A DNA stretch of 10,904 nucleotides from Acidobacteriota bacterium (GTDB lineage Bacteria; Acidobacteriota; Terriglobia; UBA7540). The translations under genes and the position numbers were made by a program. Positions 5,868 through 10,904 of this stretch are shown here, piece after piece. Where the stretch lies: NCBI GenBank assembly GCA_021789565.1, contig JAJYJL010000144.1, forward strand, positions 1-10,904. Reading direction: 5' to 3'. The notes beneath the pieces were generated by a model. That model was given only the letters and a program-made list of their open reading frames with translations. It did no database searches and was not told the DNA's origin. The first letter of the stretch is position 1. The number at the start of each line of letters is the position of its first letter.

Positions 5868-6239
5868 TCACTGCCGGCCGGATCGATAACGATGACTGAC
5901 CAGCCAGAGGAGGGAAGGCGGAAGGCCATTGAAAAGGTAACGTTCCACCATGGCGAGGGTTTTCGGACCGTTAACCTCCGCGGTGACTGAAAGGATTCTC
6001 CCCACTCTGCTGGCCTCAATCTTCCTGATCCCGTGCACCTCGGAATCTCGCAGCGGGGCTGGACACCGCAAGTCAAGAATGACCTTGTCATACCGCCCGC
6101 GATCCAGGATTGCATCTCTAAAGGCCTCACAGTCCGCGGGATTCTCAACCTCCAGCCTCTTCACAAGGTTCTGGAGGTTGCGGATGAGCGGTTCGTCCGC
6201 CAGAGTCATGATTTGCCGATGCAAGGAATTAAAAGCCAC
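5868..6239 (-). CDS. Degenerate receiver-like protein, module 3 (123 aa)
   Basis: This is the third paralog. The visible receiver features are Asp15-Glu16 in TLADEP, Asp56 in YDKVILDLR, and a strand-4 Thr in LSVTAEV. The switch Lys is missing (ERYLFNGLP), and the first acidic ligand is Ala14. It therefore retains more of the phosphorylation site than the other two. The start is GTG 6239, with AAGGA about 8 nt upstream; this aligns the N-terminus (NSLHRQ) with the other copies. The gap to the membrane gene is 29 nt, the same as in module 1. There is no DNA-binding or enzymatic domain, so it must act by protein contact, plausibly with the co-transcribed membrane protein (inference). Confidence 0.78.
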   Translation of the reverse strand: MAFNSLHRQIMTLADEPLIRNLQNLVKRLEVENPADCEAFRDAILDRGRYDKVILDLRCPAPLRDSEVHGIRKIEASRVGRILSVTAEVNGPKTLAMVERYLFNGLPPSLLWLVSHRYRSGRQ

Positions 6240-6268
6240 GAAGCTGTCCTTATCAACACAGAGCGGGG

Positions 6269-6730
6269 TTAATTAGCCTGCGACTGAGCGGCCGCGGTGG
6301 GATTGATGCTCAATTTCTCTCCCACCGAATTCGCAAAAAACTGGAGGGTGCTCGCCAGTTCCAGCATCCCCTCTTTTTCACGGAAATTCAGCGCATGCCG
6401 GATGGGCAGAGAGAAAAACATGAGCCGGAAATAAAGCGTCAGAATTTTCTCCCGCCGCGATAGGTGCCGCCGCTCGGGAACGCCGTTTCTCAGCAGGTAC
6501 TTCAGCGCGAAGAAATCGCACTTTAGAGCCAGGCGCGCATCTCTGTAATCGCCCGGGCTGCCAGAGGCGTAGGAATCCCGCAGGCGCGAGTACTCGAGAT
6601 GCAGGATTTCAACAATCTCGCGAAAATACGGATGGCTGAACTCCTGGCGCAATATTTTCTGGCAAAGTGCTTGAATGTAAAAGAGAAACAGCGCCGCACA
6701 AACTGCCAGTGCGACAACTGACATCACCAT
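6269..6730 (-). CDS. Membrane-anchored protein of unknown family, module 3 (153 aa)
   Basis: This is a paralog of 2743-3207, collinear without gaps. It has a membrane segment at 3-20 (MSVVALAVCAALFLFYIQ), then EFSHPYFREIVEILHLEY, and DARLALKCDFFALKYLL with the conserved Cys71. The hydrophobic stretch at 97-110 (YFRLMFFSLPIRH) and the C-terminal FFANSVGEKLS are also present. The strongest conservation is in the last third (SLPIRHA through GEKLS), marking the likely functional surface. The extreme C-terminus is variable. ATG 6730 is preceded by TATTTAA and an 8-G run rather than a standard Shine-Dalgarno. ATG 6724 (codon 3) is an alternative. No known family is recognised. Confidence 0.75.
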   Translation of the reverse strand: MVMSVVALAVCAALFLFYIQALCQKILRQEFSHPYFREIVEILHLEYSRLRDSYASGSPGDYRDARLALKCDFFALKYLLRNGVPERRHLSRREKILTLYFRLMFFSLPIRHALNFREKEGMLELASTLQFFANSVGEKLSINPTAAAQSQAN

Positions 6731-6737
6731 TTAAATA

Positions 6738-6762
6738 CCCCCCCCTGACACTCGCAAGTGTC
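6738..6762 (-). promoter_or_regulatory. Leader hairpin plus G8 tract before module 3
   Basis: In the predicted leader, GACACT (6762-6757), a 4-nt loop and AGTGTC (6752-6747) form a perfect 6-bp hairpin. An eight-G run (6745-6738) follows and ends 7 nt before the ATG. It could gate ribosome access, and the homopolymer could vary in length. Modules 1 and 2 have no equivalent. Confidence 0.45.
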
Positions 6763-6777
6763 CTCGTCTACAAACTG

Positions 6778-6826
6778 ATCCTAGCACCTACTAACACATC
6801 AGAAAAGATGACTTCCGTGCTAGTAC
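6778..6826 (-). promoter_or_regulatory. Promoter and split operator of module 3
   Basis: -10 TAGGAT (6783-6778) is preceded by a 17-nt spacer and a poor -35 TTTTCT (6806-6801). The half-site TGACTT (6809-6814, + strand) lies at exactly the distance from the -10 seen in modules 1 and 2. TAGTAC (6821-6826) is displaced by an extra 6 bp, CCGTGC. The weak -35 with retained half-sites suggests activator dependence. GTGCTAG occurs on the + strand at 6817-6823 and, inverted, over the -10 (6781-6787). Confidence 0.5.
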
Positions 6827-6838
6827 CAACGGCTGGTA
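6824..6838. promoter_or_regulatory. TACCA-N5-TGGTA palindrome in the module 3 / ilvE divergent region
   Basis: A perfect 5-bp inverted repeat, TACCA (6824-6828) and TGGTA (6834-6838), overlaps the TAGTAC half-site of the module 3 box. The TACC-type arms resemble LuxR/NarL-family binding sites, which is only a similarity. Confidence 0.3.
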
Positions 6839-6921
6839 TGACCCAGTCCCGGGAAGCGAAAAGCAGCCACGCCACCGGCGTCCCAACCGCAAATGAGCCG
6901 CCATACCGCCCCAATTCGCGC

Positions 6922-6927
6922 TATAAT
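6922..6927 (+). promoter_or_regulatory. Candidate -10 element for ilvE
   Basis: A perfect TATAAT lies 80 nt before the ilvE start codon. No good -35 is found 16-18 nt upstream, so either an activator or other contacts would be needed. The implied leader is about 75 nt and shows no T-box or attenuator peptide. Confidence 0.45.
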
Positions 6928-7007
6928 GGGCCTGATTATTCTGTCGCCCTGAACAGGAAGCACGAAGCATCACCTGCAGGCCGGCTGCGGAGGAAGGAAA
7001 ACTGTTT

Positions 7008-7952
7008 ATGGCATTGGATTTTTACGAAAAGGTCTGGCATAACGGCAAGTTCATCTCCTGGGACCAGGCTACTATCCATGTAGCCTCGCACGTGGTCAGC
7101 TATGGAAGCTGCCTGTTTGAGGGTCTGCGCACTTATGAGACGCCGCAGGGCGCGGCCATCCTGCACCTCGATGCGCACGTCGGCCGCCTGGTGGATTCCG
7201 CCAAGATCTACCGCACGGAACCGGGCTTTACGCGCGAGCAGCTTCGGCAGGCGATGATTGATCTGGTCCGGGTGAACAATGTCAAGGCGTGCTACATCCG
7301 CCCGCTCGTCTTCCGCGGCTACGAAAACCTGGGAGTGAGCCCGCTGAAGAACCCGGTGGAGGTTTACCTGCTGGCCTGGAAGTGGGGCAAGTACCTGGGC
7401 GACGAGGCGCTGAAGCAGGGCGTGGACGTCTGCGTCAGCTCCTGGAACCGCATTGCGCCCAACACGCTGCCGGCCATGGCCAAGGCCGCGGGCAATTACA
7501 TGAACGCCCAGCTCATCAAGATGGAAGCCATCACCAACGGCTACGTGGAAGGCATCGCCCTGGACCACGCGGGCAACATCAGCGAAGGCAGTGGTGAAAA
7601 CATTTTTGTGGTGCGCGATGGAAAGATCTACACCCCGCCGCTGGCCTCTTCGGTGCTGCCGGGCATCACCCGGGCGTCCATCATTCAGCTTGCCGAAGAA
7701 GCCGGAATTCCGGTGATCGAGCAGGTGCTGGCGCGTGAGATCCTCTACATCGCGGATGAAGTCTTCTTTACCGGAACGGCGGCGGAAGTCACACCCGTCC
7801 GCTCCGTAGACCGCATCGTGGTGGGCAAGGGCCAGCCCGGCCCCGTCACCCAACGGCTTCAGGAACGCTACCTCGACATCGTTGAAGGCCGCGCTGAAGA
7901 CAAGTTCGGCTGGCTGACCTACTGCAAACAGCCGGTGGCGACTTCAAACTAA
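7008..7952 (+). CDS. ilvE: Branched-chain amino acid aminotransferase (314 aa)
   Basis: This fold-type IV PLP enzyme is expected to transaminate Leu, Ile and Val with 2-oxoglutarate (EC 2.6.1.42) in the cytoplasm. The N-terminus has FEGLRTYETPQG and HLDAHVGRLVDSAKIY, typical of IlvE. Lys159 in MAKAAGNY is the PLP Schiff-base lysine at the same number as in E. coli IlvE. Glu193 in ISEGSGENIF contacts the pyridine nitrogen, and FFTGTAAEVTPV binds the phosphate. Its length and the EGSGENIF and GTAAEVTP motifs favour IlvE over D-amino acid transaminase or aminodeoxychorismate lyase. ATG 7008 has GGAGGAAGG about 9-10 nt upstream. It stands alone, with no other ilv or leu genes nearby, and is divergent from module 3. 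Confidence 0.95.
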   Translation: MALDFYEKVWHNGKFISWDQATIHVASHVVSYGSCLFEGLRTYETPQGAAILHLDAHVGRLVDSAKIYRTEPGFTREQLRQAMIDLVRVNNVKACYIRPLVFRGYENLGVSPLKNPVEVYLLAWKWGKYLGDEALKQGVDVCVSSWNRIAPNTLPAMAKAAGNYMNAQLIKMEAITNGYVEGIALDHAGNISEGSGENIFVVRDGKIYTPPLASSVLPGITRASIIQLAEEAGIPVIEQVLAREILYIADEVFFTGTAAEVTPVRSVDRIVVGKGQPGPVTQRLQERYLDIVEGRAEDKFGWLTYCKQPVATSN

Positions 7953-8438
7953 GCGCCGCCGGTTTTTCACCGCACTATGCTTTACTCCTGCCACGTACCC
8001 TGGGCAGGGCAGAGGGATTCGGGCACCCGCTTTTCTCCGTGACCTCCGTGGCCCCAAAAAGCTCAACACAGAGAGCGCGGAGGGCCTCGGTGGTCTCTGT
8101 GTTAAACCTTTGAAGACACTGAGAGCACAGAGGCGGTTCGAAGAGCTCATTCAGATCCTCCGCCCATCCTCCCAAAGGTTCTCAGGGCCCGCACAAATTT
8201 TCTTTGCGCCGCCACGCCCTTCCCTGCAGGAAAGCATGATGGCGCTGGTCTGCGCACGCTGAAGGGAGCGGTTCCAGTCCGGCGCCGAAATTGAACATCC
8301 TGCGGACTCAAGGGCCGTCCGTCACCAGCCGATAACTAATGCTGCCGGCATTGTGGCCCGGGGTATCCTGCGCGCCCGGGCAGCGGGGGACCCGGGCCGG
8401 AGTGCCAGAATCTTTTAATCAACCTGGCGGGACTGGCT
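7953..8438. other. Gene-free stretch between ilvE and pilT with degenerate repeats
   Basis: No frame looks coding. The first half contains CTCCGTG and CACAGAG type low-complexity repeats, common between genes in several soil phyla. The second half (8180-8438) is GC-rich and I see no clear promoter for pilT in it. Confidence 0.5.
8065..8103. repeat. 10-bp inverted repeat of the CACAGAG type
   Basis: AACACAGAGA (8065-8074) and TCTCTGTGTT (8094-8103) are perfect reverse complements around a 19-nt loop. A decayed further copy (GAGAGCACAGAGG) follows at about 8120-8133. It may act as a terminator for ilvE or be a decayed interspersed repeat. Confidence 0.5.
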
Positions 8439-9599
8439 GTGACGATCGACGAGCTGTTGCGAACGGCCTGCGAAAGCAAAGCCTCTGACCTTCATCTGAA
8501 GGTGGGCAATTATCCCTACATCCGCGTCGACGGCGAACTGCGCGCCCTGACGCAGTATTCGCGCATTTCCGCCGAAGAGATGGTCAACATGGCCTTCAGC
8601 ATGATGACCAACCGCCAGAAGCAGAAATTCAAGGAAAACACCGAACTCGATATGGCTTACGGCGTGGGGGGACTGGGGCGCTTCCGCGTCAACCTGTTCC
8701 AGCAGCGCGGCAACGTGGGCATGGTGCTGCGGGTGATTCCCACCAAGGTCCGCACCCTGGAGGATCTCGCCCTTCCCCGTGTGCTGGAAAAGATCTGCCA
8801 GGAAACGCGCGGCCTGGTCCTGGTGACGGGGACCACCGGAAGCGGCAAGACCACCACCCTGGCCGCCATGGTGGACCGCATCAATTCCACGCGCTCCGAC
8901 CACATCATCACCATCGAGGACCCCATCGAGTTCCTGCACCGCGACAAGAAGGGCTTTGTCAACCAGCGCGAGGTGGAAGTGGACACCTCCGGCTTCGGCA
9001 TCGCCCTGCGCGCCGCCCTGCGCCAGGACCCGGACGTGATCCTGGTGGGTGAAATGCGCGATCTTGAAACCATCCACACCGCCCTGCTGGCCGCGGAAAC
9101 CGGACATCTGGTCCTCTCCACGCTCCACACCCTGGACGCCACGGAAACCATCCAGCGCATTATCACCGTCTTTCCCCCGCCGGAACAGAAACAGATCCGC
9201 CTGCTGCTGGCCAGCACCCTCAGGGCCATTATTTCCCAGCGGCTGGTCCGCAAGTCCGACGGCATCGGCCGCGCCCCCGCCGCCGAAATCATGATCACCA
9301 CGGAGTACATCCGCGATTGCATTATCAATCCGGAGAAGACCCGCCTGATCCGCGAAGCCATTGCCTCCGGCGTTTCGCAGTACGGGATGCAGACCTTTGA
9401 CCAGTCGATCTACGATCTGTACACTAAGGGACTGATCTCGCTGCAGGAAGCTCTGCTCTACGCGTCCAACGCCGACGAATTCAAGCTCCGTATCCTGGGA
9501 ATTCGTTCCACCTCGGACGCCGCGCGGGACGAAATGGAAAAATCAAGCCAGGTGGATCGCTTTGCGACGCAAGGAAGTCCCACAAAGAACCCCCTTTGA
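8439..9599 (+). CDS. pilT: Type IV pilus retraction ATPase PilT (386 aa)
   Basis: This hexameric ATPase depolymerises type IV pili at the cytoplasmic base, driving twitching and DNA uptake. The N-terminal PAS-like domain covers about 1-100 (ASDLHLKVGNYPYIRVDGEL). Then come Walker A GTTGSGKT (131-138), the Asp box IITIEDPIEF (157-164+), Walker B DPDVILVGEMRD (197-208) and the His box GHLVLSTLHT (222-231). The C-terminal region contains YGMQTFDQSIYDLYTKGLIS, typical of PilT. The AIRNLIRE signature of classical PilT is altered to TRLIREAI, so a PilU-like or PilT2 paralog is possible. The start is GTG 8439 with a weak GGCGGGA upstream. The gene overlaps recX by 38 nt, so the two are co-transcribed. 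Pilus structural genes are not in the window. Confidence 0.95.
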   Translation: MTIDELLRTACESKASDLHLKVGNYPYIRVDGELRALTQYSRISAEEMVNMAFSMMTNRQKQKFKENTELDMAYGVGGLGRFRVNLFQQRGNVGMVLRVIPTKVRTLEDLALPRVLEKICQETRGLVLVTGTTGSGKTTTLAAMVDRINSTRSDHIITIEDPIEFLHRDKKGFVNQREVEVDTSGFGIALRAALRQDPDVILVGEMRDLETIHTALLAAETGHLVLSTLHTLDATETIQRIITVFPPPEQKQIRLLLASTLRAIISQRLVRKSDGIGRAPAAEIMITTEYIRDCIINPEKTRLIREAIASGVSQYGMQTFDQSIYDLYTKGLISLQEALLYASNADEFKLRILGIRSTSDAARDEMEKSSQVDRFATQGSPTKNPL

Positions 9600-10095
9600 T
9601 ACAGCCGTCGCCATGCTTTCCCGGCGGCCCTATTCGGTGGCCGAACTCCGGCGGGCCCTGGAAAAAAAGTTTCCGGACTCCGGGGAGATTCCCGGGGTCA
9701 TTGCCCGCCTGCGCGAACTCCGCTACCTGGACGATGCAAAGTTCGCCGAGGCCTACGCCTCGTCGCTGGCGCGGGTGCGCAACTACGGCCGGCACCGCAT
9801 CCGGCGCGAGCTGAAAAGCAAGCTGGTCGATTACAACCTGATCGATCGCGCGGTGGAAAACGCCTTCGCCTCTGTCAACGAGCGCGAACTGCTGCAACGC
9901 ACCCTCGACAAAAAAGTCCGCACCCTCCGCAAGCCCCTCACCCGCTCGAAACTCGCCTCCCTCTGCCAGGGCCTCATCCGCCGCGGCTTTCGCGCTGATG
10001 ATATTATGAAAACGATACGCTCACGGCCCGAACTTCAACCAGTCGCTGACAACATTGATGTGGGGGACCCATCTGACGAAAGTGAGAAAGCCTAA
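9562..10095 (+). CDS. recX: RecX family regulatory protein (177 aa)
   Basis: RecX binds RecA filaments and modulates recombination and the SOS response. Three tandem three-helix repeats are visible. The first has AVAMLSRRPYSVAELRRAL, the second LRELRYLDDAKFAEAYASSLARVRNYGRHRIRREL (the RecX hallmark, about 50-86), and the third has LCQGLIRRGFRADDIMKTI. The tail of about 30 residues is acidic and variable. TTG 9562 was taken as the start because AGGTGG lies 6 nt upstream and the N-terminal helix is complete from there; ATG 9613 is a shorter alternative. It overlaps the pilT end, so translation is coupled. recA is not adjacent. Confidence 0.93.
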   Translation: MRRKEVPQRTPFDTAVAMLSRRPYSVAELRRALEKKFPDSGEIPGVIARLRELRYLDDAKFAEAYASSLARVRNYGRHRIRRELKSKLVDYNLIDRAVENAFASVNERELLQRTLDKKVRTLRKPLTRSKLASLCQGLIRRGFRADDIMKTIRSRPELQPVADNIDVGDPSDESEKA

Positions 10096-10100
10096 GTTCC

Positions 10101-10128
10101 AAATTATGAATGGTGAATTATGAATTAT
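10101..10128. repeat. Left AT-rich inverted-repeat element flanking the four-helix-bundle gene
   Basis: It contains unit A, AAATTATGAATG (10101-10112), and unit B, GAATTATGAATTAT (10115-10128). Exact reverse complements of both units are found at 10566-10591. It begins 5 nt after the recX stop, in sharp compositional contrast to the GC-rich genes. Confidence 0.7.
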
Positions 10129-10184
10129 GGGAAGCAGCGGGGAACTGCGCATTGCCGCCGAGATGCCAGGGACGGCAGCCGATA

Positions 10185-10565
10185 GTGGATAAATCGAAGG
10201 ACATCTTGAAACGTTCGTTTAATTATACCCTGCGTGCCGTAAAGCTATATCAATTTCTCCAGGAACAGAGAAAAGGGGCCGGCTGGATTTTGGGGAGGCA
10301 ATACCTTCGAGCGGCAAGTTCAATCGGCGCCAACGTAGAGGAGGCTCAGGCAGCCGAGAGCCGGGCGGACTTCATCCATAAGCTGGGGATCTCTCAGAAG
10401 GAAGCAAGGGAAAGTCTATACTGGCTCCGTGTTCTGGCTGCGTCCGAGCTCGTTCCGTCGGAACGGATCGAGCCACTGACGAGGGAAACAGAGGAACTGC
10501 TCAACGTAATTACGTCCATCATTCTCAACACCAAGCGGGAAAGCCGTGCCCAGAAGCAGCGCGAT

Positions 10566-10574
<9 letters not shown>
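10185..10574 (+). CDS. Four-helix bundle protein (23S rRNA intervening-sequence protein type, 129 aa)
   Basis: It matches the four-helix-bundle family (S23 / TIGR02436). Seen here are ILKRSFNYTLRAVKLYQFL in helix 1, LRAASSIGANVEEAQAAES in helix 2, DFIHKLGISQKEARESLYWLRVL in helix 3 and LTRETEELLNVITSIILNTK in helix 4. Relatives occur in intervening sequences of 23S rRNA, near diversity-generating retroelements and as free genes; their molecular role is poorly known. GTG 10185 matches the usual family N-terminus (VDKSKDIL). The frame also extends to an ATG at 10110 inside the left repeat, giving an atypical N-terminus. The stop codon lies inside the right repeat. The whole unit sits between recX and alaS like an inserted cassette. 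Confidence 0.85.

Positions 10575-10904
<330 letters not shown>

Noticed and set aside
5950..6276. Plus-strand frames over module 3 receiver gene
   Set aside because: Antisense of a gene with two paralogs in the window; no supporting signals.
2327..6730. CRISPR array or toxin-antitoxin system
   Set aside because: No regularly spaced direct repeats; the paired genes show a receiver fold and a membrane anchor rather than toxin or antitoxin motifs, though a defence role cannot be excluded by sequence alone.
6936..7853. Minus-strand 305-codon frame opposite ilvE
   Set aside because: Mirror frame of a certain aminotransferase gene.
8415..9361. Minus-strand frames opposite pilT
   Set aside because: Mirror frames of a gene with complete Walker motifs.
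10110..10184. ATG 10110 as start of the four-helix-bundle protein
   Set aside because: It lies within the AT repeat, and the added 25 residues do not resemble the family N-terminus; GTG 10185 fits better.

Overview
The window is a GC-rich bacterial chromosome segment. Gene content (pilT-recX-alaS cluster, class IV aminotransferase, CocE-type hydrolase) and AT-rich or CTCTGTG-type intergenic repeats fit a soil bacterium such as an Acidobacteriota member. That assignment is an inference with modest confidence; no rRNA or clear phylogenetic marker is complete here.

Layout: 1-1549 is the 3' part of a CocE/NonD-family alpha/beta hydrolase on the + strand. About 370 bases without a recognisable gene follow, then a 57-residue minus-strand ORF (1920-2093). 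The accessory core is 2327-6730. It holds three related minus-strand modules. Modules 1 (2327-3207) and 3 (5868-6730) each consist of a gene for an approximately 154-residue membrane-anchored protein of unknown family, a 29-nt gap, and a gene for a 123-128-residue degenerate receiver-like protein. Module 2 (5119-5549) keeps the receiver-like gene, but the membrane gene is reduced to an 18-codon stub. Between modules 1 and 2 lie, on the + strand, a TetR-type repressor and an ECF-like sigma factor.

All three modules share one promoter layout. TGACTT and TAGTAC half-sites (adjacent in modules 1 and 2, split by 6 bp in module 3) sit upstream of a 17-bp-spaced -35/-10 pair, and the start codon lies 47-48 nt below the -10. 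The modules therefore look like a co-regulated paralogous family, probably with a shared activator. The sigma factor or an unlinked response regulator are candidates, but the sequence does not decide. The function of the modules is unknown. They are the best candidate here for an undescribed system: a membrane anchor plus a soluble receiver-like partner whose phospho-acceptor Asp is kept and whose switch Lys is lost.

The tetR gene has a near-consensus promoter whose expected start is at or next to the ATG (leaderless or nearly so). A 33-bp palindrome is centred in its -10, which suggests tight autorepression.

The right part is housekeeping: ilvE (7008-7952), a repeat-bearing gap, pilT (8439-9599) overlapping recX (9562-10095), a four-helix-bundle (23S intervening-sequence type) protein gene bracketed by AT-rich inverted repeats, and the start of alaS (10637 to the window end).
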